Shown here piece after piece: positions 8,189 to 15,971 of a stretch of DNA of 64,000 bases. Source of the DNA: Brachybacterium huguangmaarense (GTDB lineage: Bacteria > Actinomycetota > Actinomycetes > Actinomycetales > Dermabacteraceae); the NCBI RefSeq assembly GCF_025725725.1, contig NZ_CP107020.1:1736001-1800000 (forward strand). Direction: 5' to 3'. The first letter of the stretch is position 1; each line of letters begins with the position of its first letter. The notes below the pieces were generated by a model, which was not told where the DNA came from, did not search any database, and saw only the letters and a list, made by a program, of their open reading frames with translations. The translations under genes and the position numbers were made by a program.

Positions 8189-9040
8189 TCAGTCCTCGCG
8201 GATGACGCGGCCCGCGGCGGCGAGGCGGTCGAGCTCGGGCCGCGGCACGAGGCGCACGCTCACCGGGTCCGACCGCAGCGCCCGGTCGATCCCCGCCGCG
8301 AGCGGCGCCTGCGAGGCCACGAGCACGCTGTTGCCGCGACGGCGGCCCGCGAGCACGCCGGGCTCGGCGATGAGGCCGACGTGGGCGAAGGCGCCCCGCA
8401 GGGTCACCACCTCGTCGGCGAGCGAGGTGCGCGGCGACGGCTCGCCGGCGCTGTTGACCAGATAGATCCCCGAGGGCCGCAGCACCCGCGCGGCGTGGGC
8501 GGCGGCCCGGTCCGAGCGCAGCGGGCGCGGTGTCCGGTCGGGGGCGAAGACGTCGCGCACGAGCACGTCGAAGCGCGCGTCCCGCCACTGCTCGAGCGCG
8601 CGGGCGGCATCGTCGGCCCGGATCCGCAGAGCAGGGGAGCGCGGCAGGTCGAACCAGACGCGCGCGTGCTCGGCCAGGGCGGTGTCGAGCTCGATCACGA
8701 CCTGCCGGGCCGCCGGATGGTCCGCGGCGACCGCGCGGGGGAGCGAGCAGCCGCCTCCGCCCAGATGCGCGACCTCGAGGACGCGGGAGCCGTCGGCCGC
8801 CGGGCGCGCCTCGAGCGTGGCCTCGATCGCCGTGCGCATCCAACGCATGTACTCGAACACCAGGTGGCGGGGATCCGGATGCTGGTAGGAGCTCGGCACC
8901 CCGTTGACCTCGACGAGCACGCCGCCGTCGGTCTCGAGGAGCAGACGGGCGGTGCCGGTCGGGATGGGGATCGGGACGCCGACGGGTCCGAGATGCGCGA
9001 AGACGGGTCCCCCGTCCGCGCGTCGCCGGTTCCGTGCCAT
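8189..9040 (-). CDS. Spermidine-synthase-like methyltransferase-fold protein
   Basis: A 283-residue protein with the Rossmann-like fold of the spermidine synthase/SAM methyltransferase group: a glycine-rich HLGGGGCS loop near residue 94, an acidic IELD segment after it, and a following VRDVF motif. Actinobacterial proteins of this type are usually called spermidine synthase-like or fused-MFS/spermidine synthase; aminopropyl transfer is not proven and the substrate is unknown. The ATG at 9040 is chosen because a -10 box lies 7 nt upstream; the frame continues open to 9442 but without family similarity. Its 3' end faces cspA across a shared terminator. Confidence 0.75.
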   Translation of the reverse strand: MARNRRRADGGPVFAHLGPVGVPIPIPTGTARLLLETDGGVLVEVNGVPSSYQHPDPRHLVFEYMRWMRTAIEATLEARPAADGSRVLEVAHLGGGGCSLPRAVAADHPAARQVVIELDTALAEHARVWFDLPRSPALRIRADDAARALEQWRDARFDVLVRDVFAPDRTPRPLRSDRAAAHAARVLRPSGIYLVNSAGEPSPRTSLADEVVTLRGAFAHVGLIAEPGVLAGRRRGNSVLVASQAPLAAGIDRALRSDPVSVRLVPRPELDRLAAAGRVIRED

Positions 9041-9047
9041 GGCGCCC

Positions 9048-9053
9048 ACTGTA
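9048..9053 (-). promoter_or_regulatory. -10 box of the spermidine-synthase-like gene (leaderless)
   Basis: On the minus strand TACAGT ends 7 nt before the ATG at 9040, implying a leaderless transcript. Confidence 0.5.
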
Positions 9054-9115
9054 GGCGCCGGCCCTCCCCACGCGTCCCGCGCCCACCGCGCCGCCCGAAT
9101 GTCAGGGGGTGGCCC

Positions 9116-9121
9116 TAGCGT
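9116..9121 (+). promoter_or_regulatory. -10 box upstream of the HEPN-like gene
   Basis: TAGCGT, a hexamer that recurs in front of several genes in this window (mraZ, murC, ftsZ, the gene at 32854). Transcription would start near 9128, leaving a short leader with a GGGAGAGG ribosome binding site before the ATG at 9165. Confidence 0.45.
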
Positions 9122-9164
9122 GCGGAGCACGGACGCGGACGGCGCCCGGGACGGGAGAGGACTC

Positions 9165-9698
9165 ATGGACACGCCGATGATCGGAACCTCGCGCACGACG
9201 GCACGGCGCACGGCGACGGCCTCGACCCGCGCGACGGCGCCGCGCGCGGCAGGCGCCGCGTCGGCCCCTCGCGCGACCCGCGCCGACCTCGCCCGCCTCG
9301 ACCGCGCCCTCGCCGAGCTCGAACGGGCCGAGGGGCTGCTGGCCCAGGCGCGGCGGGAGCGCGACACGGACCCGCGCGCCGCGTTCGAGCTCGTGCACCG
9401 GGCGGCCCTGCGCGCCGCCGGCGTCGTGATCGACCAGGCCAACCGTCACCGGCGCCGCAAGCTGCCGCTCAACGCGTGGGTGGCCCTCTCCCGCTGTGGC
9501 GGCGTGCACCGACGCTGGGCCCAGGAGGTCGAGCCCATGGTCGCCGAGCGCCGGCGGCTCGACGCGGACGCGGCGGCGATGCCCGACCTCGACCTCCTGG
9601 ACCTCCACTGCCGCACCACCGCCGAGCGCATCGCGGGGGTCCGGGCCGAGATCACGATGGCGCTGCTCCCCGGGGCAGGGGCGGTGCCCGCCCGGTGA
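9165..9698 (+). CDS. SAV_6107-type HEPN-domain protein (hypothetical)
   Basis: A 177-residue, helix-rich protein. The first 40 residues are Ala/Thr/Arg-rich and look disordered; residues about 42-165 resemble the SAV_6107 HEPN domain found across Actinobacteria. No clear RNase-type RX4-6H motif is visible, so a catalytic toxin role is not supported. The ATG at 9165 has GGGAGAGG upstream. It lies directly before dinB, which has its own -10 box in the 72 bp gap. Function unknown; a link to DNA repair is suggested only by position. Confidence 0.65.
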   Translation: MDTPMIGTSRTTARRTATASTRATAPRAAGAASAPRATRADLARLDRALAELERAEGLLAQARRERDTDPRAAFELVHRAALRAAGVVIDQANRHRRRKLPLNAWVALSRCGGVHRRWAQEVEPMVAERRRLDADAAAMPDLDLLDLHCRTTAERIAGVRAEITMALLPGAGAVPAR

Positions 9699-9709
9699 GG
9701 CACGGCGCC

Positions 9710-9715
9710 TAGCAT
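9710..9715 (+). promoter_or_regulatory. -10 box of dinB
   Basis: TAGCAT lies 12 nt after the HEPN stop codon. A leader of about 50 nt ends in a strong purine-rich ribosome binding site before the ATG at 9771. No SOS box was seen, so LexA control of dinB is not supported. Confidence 0.45.
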
Positions 9716-9770
9716 GGACGGGCCGACCACGTCGTGGCCGCGCGGCACCGGACGAGGAGGGGGGGAGGAC

Positions 9771-11033
9771 ATGCCGGCCGAGGAGAGCACGATCCTCCAC
9801 CTCGACATGGACTCCTTCTTCGCCTCGGTCGAGATCCGCGACGAGCCGTCGCTGCGGGGCCTCCCGGTCGTCGTCGGGGGCACGGGGCAGCGCTCCGTCG
9901 TCGCGGCGGCGAGCTATCCGGCCCGGGCCTACGGGATCCACTCGGCGATGCCGATGGTCACCGCGCGCCGCCTGTGCCGCGACCTCGTGATCGTCGCGCC
10001 CCGCATCGAGCGCTACCGCGAGATCTCGCGGCAGGTGATGGCGATCCTGCGGTCCGTGTGCGCGGACGTCGAGCAGATCAGCGTCGACGAGGCCTTCCTC
10101 GACGTGCGCGGCGCCCGGCGGCAGTTCGGGTCGCCGCCCGCGATCGCCCGTCTGCTGCGCGAGCGCATCCGTGCCGAGCTCGACCTGCCGTGCAGCGTGG
10201 GCGTCGCGTGCTCGCGCGCGGTCGCCAAGATCGCCTCGGCCCGCGCCAAGCCGGACGGCCTGCTCGTCGTCGAGCCCGAGCGCACCGCCGCGTTCCTCGC
10301 GCCCCTCCCGGTCGGCGCCATCTCGGGGGTCGGCCCCGCCGCGGCCGCGTCCCTCGAGAAGCTCGGCGTGCGGCGCATCGGCCAGATCGTCGACATCCCC
10401 CCGACCACCCTGCGCCGCGCGATCGGCCCCCAGGCCGGCGAGGTGATCCGGATCGCGCGCGGGGAGGACCGCACCGGGCTGCTGCATCGCGAGCGCGACA
10501 AGTCCATCGGCACCGAGCGCACCTACGAGGAGGACCTCACCGATCCCCAGGAGGTGCGGCGGCGCCTGACCCGCATGGCCGACGAGGTCGCGTTCTCGCT
10601 CCGCTCGCACGGCTTCACGGCGCGCGGGGTCGTGCTCAAGCTGCGCTCGCCCGACGGCGCGACGATCACGCGGTCGGCGACCTTCACCCAGCCCACCGCG
10701 AGCGGCGAGCGCCTGCGTGAGCACGTCATCGCGCTGTGGGAGCGCGCGGCGCCGCAGATGCCGCGCGTGCGGCTCGCGGGCGTGCGCGCCGAGCATCTCA
10801 GGCCCGTCGCGGAGCAGGGCGCCCATGCCGAGCTGCACGGCCGGACCTCGAGCTGGCAGGACCTCGAGGCGGCCATGGACCGGGCCCGAGAACGCTTCGG
10901 GGGAGCGACGCTCGCCCGCGGCTCGACCCTCCCGTCGGCCCCCGGACGGGGTCCCGGCGTGGCCGCACCGGGGGCGGAGGCGCCCGGCGTCGACGACACC
11001 CCCGATGCGGCCCCGCGCGCGCCGCGGACCTGA
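9771..11033 (+). CDS. dinB: DNA polymerase IV (translesion synthesis)
   Basis: Y-family DNA polymerase that copies past lesions. The 420-residue product has the catalytic acidic residues in LDMDSFF (Asp12, Asp14) and SVDEAF (Asp106, Glu107), a helix-hairpin-helix thumb at about residues 180-235 and a little-finger domain to about residue 370. A proline/alanine-rich tail of about 50 residues follows. An in-frame ATG at 9714 lies within the -10 box, so the ATG at 9771 with its GGGGGGAGG site is chosen. Confidence 0.93.
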   Translation: MPAEESTILHLDMDSFFASVEIRDEPSLRGLPVVVGGTGQRSVVAAASYPARAYGIHSAMPMVTARRLCRDLVIVAPRIERYREISRQVMAILRSVCADVEQISVDEAFLDVRGARRQFGSPPAIARLLRERIRAELDLPCSVGVACSRAVAKIASARAKPDGLLVVEPERTAAFLAPLPVGAISGVGPAAAASLEKLGVRRIGQIVDIPPTTLRRAIGPQAGEVIRIARGEDRTGLLHRERDKSIGTERTYEEDLTDPQEVRRRLTRMADEVAFSLRSHGFTARGVVLKLRSPDGATITRSATFTQPTASGERLREHVIALWERAAPQMPRVRLAGVRAEHLRPVAEQGAHAELHGRTSSWQDLEAAMDRARERFGGATLARGSTLPSAPGRGPGVAAPGAEAPGVDDTPDAAPRAPRT

Positions 11034-11069
11034 CGGTCACGAGAGGTTCCCACGCCCAGGGAGGCGAAC

Positions 11070-11075
11070 TATCCT
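11070..11075 (+). promoter_or_regulatory. -10 box of the DUF3040 gene
   Basis: TATCCT, about 79 nt upstream of the DUF3040 ATG. No good -35 is seen. Confidence 0.4.
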
Positions 11076-11153
11076 GGTGGCATCGCCGGGGAGCCGTTGC
11101 TCTGGCCGACGCACCGAAGGGCTCGACCAGCCCTGGACCGAGGAGGCGCAACG

Positions 11154-11546
11154 ATGCCGCTTTCAGACCATGAACAGCAGATGCTCGACGAGATGGAGCG
11201 CCAGCTCTTCGCCGAGGACCCGCGTCTCGCGCGCACGTTCGACCACGCCGCGCGTCCGCGGCGTGACCGGCGCCGGATCCTGCTGGGGGTCATCGGGATC
11301 GTCGTCGGCCTCGGCCTCCTCGTCCTGTCCGTCTCCCTGCCCGCCATCTGGCTCGGCGTCGTCGCCTTCCTGGTGATGGTCGCCGGCGGCGTGTGGGCCG
11401 CGACCGCGCCCATGACTCGCGCCACCTCGAGTCCCGAGGCGGGCGCGGCCGGTCCGGGAGCGACGACCGCTCCCGGGGCCTCCCCCTTCATGCGACGCAT
11501 GGAGGAGCGCTGGGAGCGCCGCGGCGACTCCGACCAGAAGGGCTGA
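11154..11546 (+). CDS. DUF3040 family membrane protein
   Basis: A 130-residue protein with the DUF3040 signature at its N-terminus (MPLSDHEQQMLDEMERQL), followed by a basic segment, two adjacent membrane spans at about residues 41-86 and a cytoplasmic tail ending in charged residues. Proteins of this family often lie just upstream of mraZ in Actinobacteria, as here; a link to envelope or division is inferred from that placement. The ATG at 11154 has GAGGAGG upstream. A terminator follows 30 nt after the stop, so it is not cotranscribed with mraZ. Confidence 0.85.
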   Translation: MPLSDHEQQMLDEMERQLFAEDPRLARTFDHAARPRRDRRRILLGVIGIVVGLGLLVLSVSLPAIWLGVVAFLVMVAGGVWAATAPMTRATSSPEAGAAGPGATTAPGASPFMRRMEERWERRGDSDQKG

Positions 11547-11575
11547 ACCGCCTCCCCGCTCCTCGCCTCCCTCGC

Positions 11576-11605
11576 AGACCTCGGACCCGCAGCGGTCCGG
11601 GGTCT
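11576..11605 (+). terminator. Intrinsic terminator after the DUF3040 gene
   Basis: A 12 bp stem (11576-11587 with 11594-11605, one T-G wobble) with a 6 nt loop, followed by TCGTCTGTCCC. It separates the DUF3040 gene from the dcw cluster. Confidence 0.75.
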
Positions 11606-11664
11606 TCGTCTGTCCCAGCCCGGCAGGGCCGCCGCGGCCGCGGTGCGCCACGTCCTTCACGCGT

Positions 11665-11763
11665 CCCCCACATTCCTCCCCACCTCCCTCCACCCGGACC
11701 TCCACACCCCTCCCCACGACGCCCCACCCAGGCCCCGACCGTCCGCCCCACCACGCCCCACCC
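11665..11763 (-). other. Strand-asymmetric G-rich tract with G-quadruplex potential
   Basis: Within the 577 bp gene-free stretch 11547-12123, this 100 bp block is almost purely C-rich on the plus strand and G-rich on the minus strand. At 11707-11736 five C-runs of 3-4 nt are separated by loops of 1, 6, 1 and 3 nt, which fits a G-quadruplex motif on the minus strand. The minus strand also carries about eight GTGGGG/GTGGAG hexamers. The rest of the gap holds the DUF3040 terminator and the mraZ control region; no further gene was seen. Confidence 0.6.
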
Positions 11764-11999
11764 TGGCCGCCACAGCGTCCGCGCCGGGGCAGCGCCCGCT
11801 CCGATCCGACGGCCACGATCACCCGGCAATGGTCTCCTGACCTGCATCGATGCCAGGGCGTATGACGCCTGCCCCTCCTTCTGCGGACGGGTCCCTCCCC
11901 GCGGATCCGGGCCGGTCCGGCCACCCCCTTCGCGGCCTCCGACGCGCCGCGTCTCGGTGGCCGAAGATTTTGCCCCACATCACTCCACGGCTCTGACCT

Positions 12000-12084
12000 G
12001 TGGAGATAGCGTCGAAGGATGCCTCCCGGGGGCCAGGGGTAGCGATCGGTGGAGGACTGTGGGGTAAAGTGGAGCGCGCTGGGG
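12000..12084 (+). promoter_or_regulatory. MraZ operator repeats and promoter region of the dcw cluster
   Basis: Four direct hexamers at exact 10 bp intervals, GTGGAG (12049), GTGGGG (12059), GTGGAG (12069) and CTGGGG (12079), match the tandem TGGG-type repeats through which MraZ controls its own operon in other bacteria. A further GTGGAG lies at 12000. Two -10 candidates are present: TAGCGT (12007-12012), upstream of the repeats, and TAAAGT (12065-12070), within them. Autoregulation by MraZ is inferred. Confidence 0.7.
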
Positions 12085-12123
12085 AGGAACGGGCCTCCGG
12101 ACTCGATCGGGAAGGGAGCTGGG

Positions 12124-12555
12124 ATGTTCCTCGGAACCTTCACGCCTCGTCTCGACGACAAGGGGCGTCTGATCTTCCCGGCGAAGTTCAGGGATCAGCT
12201 GGCCTCGGGCCTCGTCATGACCCGTGGGCAGGAGCACTGCATCTCGGTGTACCCGCTCCGTGCGTTCGAGGAGCTGCACCAGAGGCTGCGCACCGCCCCG
12301 GCGACCGACAAGCGGACCCGCGACTACCTGCGCGTCCTGCTCTCGGGCGCGGAGGACGTGGTCCCGGACAAGCAGGGCCGCATCACCGTTCCGAGCCATC
12401 TGCGCACCTACGCGAACCTGGATCGGGACTCGACGGTGATCGGCGCCGGCGACTGGCTCGAGATCTGGTCCACCCCGGCGTGGGAGACCTATCTGGCCGA
12501 CAACGAAGAGAGCTTCGCGGGGACCGCGGAAGAAGTGGTCCCCGGGATGTTCTGA
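12124..12555 (+). CDS. mraZ: Transcriptional regulator MraZ
   Basis: A 143-residue SpoVT/AbrB-like DNA-binding protein, first gene of the dcw cluster and usually its repressor. Two tandem AbrB-type repeats are visible, each with a DKGR or DKQGR turn (about residues 13-16 and 82-86), the standard MraZ layout. The frame is open upstream to 12049, but the ATG at 12124, with GAAGGGAG upstream, gives the family N-terminus (MFLGTFTPRLD). The tandem 10 bp repeats just upstream are the probable operator. Confidence 0.95.
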   Translation: MFLGTFTPRLDDKGRLIFPAKFRDQLASGLVMTRGQEHCISVYPLRAFEELHQRLRTAPATDKRTRDYLRVLLSGAEDVVPDKQGRITVPSHLRTYANLDRDSTVIGAGDWLEIWSTPAWETYLADNEESFAGTAEEVVPGMF

Positions 12556-12579
12556 CCCCACGTCCGTACGCCGAGACCT

Positions 12580-12633
12580 CTCGTCGCTCCCGCCCCGACG
12601 CAACTTCCCCGGTGGCGGGTCGGGAGCGACGAG
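12580..12633 (+). terminator. Hairpin between mraZ and rsmH
   Basis: A perfect 13 bp inverted repeat (12580-12592 with 12621-12633) encloses a 28 nt loop in the 145 bp gap. No U tract follows. It could partially terminate or process the transcript and so reduce expression of rsmH relative to mraZ; this is inference. Confidence 0.45.
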
Positions 12634-12700
12634 GAATCCCGGTGGACGGCCGAGGCCCAGCCGATGGGCCGTCCAGACGCACGATGCTCGCGGAGGTGAC

Positions 12701-13684
12701 ATGGAGACCACGGACCAGGCGACCCCCGCCGAGGGCCGGCACGTCCCCGTGCTCCTGCACACCTGCGTCGAGCTGCTCACCCCCGCCCTCGCCCGCCCGG
12801 GCGCGGTCTACGTCGACGGCACCCTCGGCATGGCCGGCCACGCCGTCGCCGTGCTCGACGCCGCCCCCGAGGCGCGCCTGATCGGGATCGACCGCGACGC
12901 CCAGGCCCTCGAGCTCGCCCGCGAGCGTCTCGTGCGCGCCGGCCACGGCGACCGCATCGACCTCGTGCACGCGACCTACGACGAGATCCCCGACGTGCTC
13001 GAGGCCCGCGGCCTCGCCGGCGCCGACGCGGTGATGATGGACCTGGGTCTCTCGAGCTTCCAGATCGACACGGCCGATCGCGGCTTCTCCTACGCCGGGG
13101 ACGCGCCGCTGGACATGCGCATGGACACCGACGAGGGCACGACCGCGGCCGACCTGCTCGCCGAGGCCGACGAGACCGAGCTCGCCCGCATCCTGCACGA
13201 CTACGGCGACGAGCGCTTCGCCCGCCGCATCGCCCGTCGCATCGTCGAGGCCCGTCGGACCGAGCCGCTCACCCGCAGCGGGCAGCTCGTCGCGCTGCTC
13301 GAGGCCGCGATCCCCGCCGCGTCCAAGGCGAGCGGCGGCCACCCCGCCAAGCGCACGTTCCAGGCGCTGCGCATCGCCGTCAACGCCGAGCTCGAGATCC
13401 TCGCCGGCGCGCTCGAGGGCGCGCTCGACGCCGTCGCCATGGGCGGCCGGATCGTCGTCGAGTCCTACCACTCGGGCGAGGACCGCCTGGTCAAGACCGC
13501 CTTCGGCCGCCGCACGCGGTCGAGCGCCCCCGCGGGGCTCCCCGTCGAGCTCGAGGAGCACCGCCCCACCTTCCGTCCCCTGGTCCGCGGCGCCCTGCGC
13601 GCCGACCCGGGGGAGCAGAGCACCAACCCCCGCTCCGCGTCCGTCCGTCTGCGGGCGCTCGAGCGGGTCCGACCCGGATCCTGA
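12701..13684 (+). CDS. rsmH: 16S rRNA (cytosine1402-N4)-methyltransferase RsmH
   Basis: S-adenosylmethionine-dependent methylation of C1402 in the decoding region of 16S rRNA. The 327-residue product has a DGTLGMAGH SAM-binding loop near residue 39, the MMDLGLSS motif near residue 112 and the FSYAGDAPLDMRMD segment. The usual HSLEDR motif reads HSGEDR. Length is normal. It is the second dcw gene, with its own ATG after a 145 bp gap that holds a hairpin. ftsL follows 17 nt after its stop, with its ribosome binding site overlapping the rsmH end. Confidence 0.95.
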   Translation: METTDQATPAEGRHVPVLLHTCVELLTPALARPGAVYVDGTLGMAGHAVAVLDAAPEARLIGIDRDAQALELARERLVRAGHGDRIDLVHATYDEIPDVLEARGLAGADAVMMDLGLSSFQIDTADRGFSYAGDAPLDMRMDTDEGTTAADLLAEADETELARILHDYGDERFARRIARRIVEARRTEPLTRSGQLVALLEAAIPAASKASGGHPAKRTFQALRIAVNAELEILAGALEGALDAVAMGGRIVVESYHSGEDRLVKTAFGRRTRSSAPAGLPVELEEHRPTFRPLVRGALRADPGEQSTNPRSASVRLRALERVRPGS

Positions 13685-13701
13685 GGAGGACCTCGCAGAT
13701 C

Positions 13702-14214
13702 ATGGCCCGCCATGCCTCCGCCGCCCGTGCGACCGTTCCCGAGCGCGTCCGATCCGGCGCGTCGACCGACCGCGCCGCGGTCGCGTCCCGACCGCGTCTG
13801 ACGGTCGTCACGCGACCGTCCCCCCGCGCGAGCTCGGTCCCGTTCACGATCCTGTGCTCGCTCATCATCGCCGGGACCCTGCTCGCCGTGCTCATGCTCA
13901 ACATCTCCATGTCGGAGACGAGCTACCGGATCACGCACCTGCGGGCGCAGTCCCAGACCCTCACCGAGCAGCAGCAGTCCCTGCGCGAGGAGAACGAGCG
14001 GCTCGGTACGCCCCAGGAGCTCGAGAAGAAGGCGACGGAGCTGGGCATGGTGCCCGCCGCCGATCCCGCCTACATCGACCTGTCGACGGGGAAGGTCATC
14101 GGCGAGCCGCAGGCGGCGACCGGCACGGCGACCGCGGAGTCCGCGCCCGTGCCCGTCGCCCACATCTACGACGAGGTCGACACCTACTACGGCATGGGCA
14201 ACGAAGGGAACTGA
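13702..14214 (+). CDS. ftsL: Cell division protein FtsL
   Basis: A 170-residue bitopic membrane protein: about 45 basic and disordered residues, one membrane segment at about residues 47-68, then a periplasmic-side leucine/glutamine-rich coiled coil at about residues 75-115, and an acidic tail. This is the FtsL/septum-initiator layout expected to join FtsQ and FtsI in the divisome. Sequence conservation is low, so identity rests mainly on topology and its position between rsmH and ftsI. The stop is 3 nt from the ftsI start. Confidence 0.85.
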   Translation: MARHASAARATVPERVRSGASTDRAAVASRPRLTVVTRPSPRASSVPFTILCSLIIAGTLLAVLMLNISMSETSYRITHLRAQSQTLTEQQQSLREENERLGTPQELEKKATELGMVPAADPAYIDLSTGKVIGEPQAATGTATAESAPVPVAHIYDEVDTYYGMGNEGN

Positions 14215-14217
14215 CCG

Positions 14218-15966
14218 ATGATGCCGAGCATCCCCCCCGCGCGCGTCGGCAAGCCCACCGTCCGTCACCGCCTGCTCGTGGTGGCCATCCTCATCGTGAT
14301 CACCGCCCTCGCCGGCCGCCTCGTGTGGGTCCAGGGCCTCAACTCGAGCGCCCTCGCGCAGGAGGCCGTCGACGAGCGCACGGTCGAGCGTGACATCCCG
14401 GCCCTGCGCGGCGACATCCTCGACCGCGACGGCACCGTGCTGGCCACCTCCGTCGAGCGCTATGACCTGTGGGTCAACCAGCAGCAGGTCTCCCAGTACC
14501 TCGAGAAGGACAAGGACGCGACGGAGAAGGGTGTGGCCGCCGCGGCCAAGGCGCTCGCCCCGACCCTGGGCTGGAGCGTCGAGGACACCGAGGCCAAGCT
14601 CACCGGCAAGCGCGGCTTCGTCTACCTGCTCAAGGGCGTCGACCCGAGCGTGCGCGACGCCGTGCTCGCCAAGAAGATCCCGGGCATCGGCGCCGACCGG
14701 GTCGCCGACCGCATCTACCCCGCCGGGCAGGTGGCCGGCAACGTGATCGGCTTCGTGAGCGCCGACGGCAAGGCCCTCGGCGGCACCGAGATCGCCGAGG
14801 ACAAGCTGCTGAGCGGCACCCCCGGCTACACCCGCTACGAGCGGGGCGCGGGCGGCCAGGCCATCCCCACCGGCACCCAGGAGACCGTCGACGCCGTCGA
14901 CGGCGAGAGCATCATGCTCACGATCGACCGCGACCTGCAGTACCGCGCCCAGCAGGAGATCGCCGCGACCGTGCAGGAGTTCGGCGCCGACGGCGGCAGC
15001 ATCGTGGCTCTCAACGCCCACACGGGCGAGGTGCTCGCGCTCGCCGACTACCCGACGTTCGACCCCAACAACATCGCCGAGGCCGACGGCAAGTACCTCG
15101 GCAACCAGTCGATCTCCAACGTGTTCGAGCCCGGCTCGACGGGCAAGCTGCTCACCGTCGCGGCCGCGATCGACCAGGGCAAGGTCACGCCCGAGAGCCA
15201 GTACACCGTGCCGTGGCAGAAGGAGTTCCAGGGCAACCGGATCAAGGACTCCCACGAGCACGAGACGCAGAAGCTCACCCTCGCGGGCGTGCTCAAGAAC
15301 AGCTCGAACGTGGGCACCGTCCAGATCGCCGAGACCCTCACCCCGCAGCAGCGCTACGACTACCTGCGCAGCTTCGGGCTCGGGCAGAAGACCGGCGTCG
15401 AGCTGCCGGGAGAGTCCGCCGGCATCCTGCACAGCGCCGACGACTGGACGGGTCGCACCCGCTACACGACGGCCTTCGGGCAGGGCTACTCGGTCAACGC
15501 CCTGCAGATGGTCTCAGCCATCGGCACCTTCGCCAACGACGGCGTGCACGTCCAGCCGACGATCGTCAAGGGCACCCGTCAGGACGACGGCACGGTCGAG
15601 GCGGTCGAGCCGCGCCAGCAGAACCGGGTGGTCAGCTCCGAGACCGCCGCGACCATGGTGCAGCTGATGGACAACGACGCGCCGGACGACGGCACGCAGA
15701 ACGCCGACATCCCGAACTACGCGGTGGCCGGCAAGACCGGCACCGCCGAGTCCGGCGGCGGCACCTACACCGCCTCGTTCATCGGCTTCGCCCCGGCGGA
15801 CGATCCCGATATCGTCGTCGGCGTGTTCGTCTACGGCCTCAAGTCCTTCATCTCCGGCAACACGGCCGCCGCGCCGACGTGGTCGCGCTTCATGCAGTAC
15901 ACCCTGCAGAACCAGGGCATCGCCCCGACGGGGCGCGAGGGCGTCACGCTGACCGACGAGTGGTGA
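14218..15966 (+). CDS. ftsI: Septal transpeptidase FtsI (class B penicillin-binding protein)
   Basis: Monofunctional D,D-transpeptidase that crosslinks septal peptidoglycan. The 582-residue product has one N-terminal membrane span (about residues 17-37), a dimerisation domain and a transpeptidase domain with all three active-site motifs: S307-TGK310, S362-S-N364 and K506-TGT509. No PASTA domain is present. Tandem ATGs at 14218 and 14221 are both possible starts after GAAGGGA. It works with FtsW, encoded further down the same operon. Confidence 0.95.
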   Translation: MMPSIPPARVGKPTVRHRLLVVAILIVITALAGRLVWVQGLNSSALAQEAVDERTVERDIPALRGDILDRDGTVLATSVERYDLWVNQQQVSQYLEKDKDATEKGVAAAAKALAPTLGWSVEDTEAKLTGKRGFVYLLKGVDPSVRDAVLAKKIPGIGADRVADRIYPAGQVAGNVIGFVSADGKALGGTEIAEDKLLSGTPGYTRYERGAGGQAIPTGTQETVDAVDGESIMLTIDRDLQYRAQQEIAATVQEFGADGGSIVALNAHTGEVLALADYPTFDPNNIAEADGKYLGNQSISNVFEPGSTGKLLTVAAAIDQGKVTPESQYTVPWQKEFQGNRIKDSHEHETQKLTLAGVLKNSSNVGTVQIAETLTPQQRYDYLRSFGLGQKTGVELPGESAGILHSADDWTGRTRYTTAFGQGYSVNALQMVSAIGTFANDGVHVQPTIVKGTRQDDGTVEAVEPRQQNRVVSSETAATMVQLMDNDAPDDGTQNADIPNYAVAGKTGTAESGGGTYTASFIGFAPADDPDIVVGVFVYGLKSFISGNTAAAPTWSRFMQYTLQNQGIAPTGREGVTLTDEW

Positions 15967-15971
15967 GGCCC

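Noticed and set aside
9700-9770. SOS box before dinB
   Set aside because: No CGAAC-N4-GTTCG-like sequence in the region, despite dinB often being damage-inducible.
14469-15971. Upstream extension of the murE frame through ftsI
   Set aside because: The region is fully explained by ftsI; the extension is Arg/Gly-rich shadow, and the MurE family N-terminus starts at 15972.
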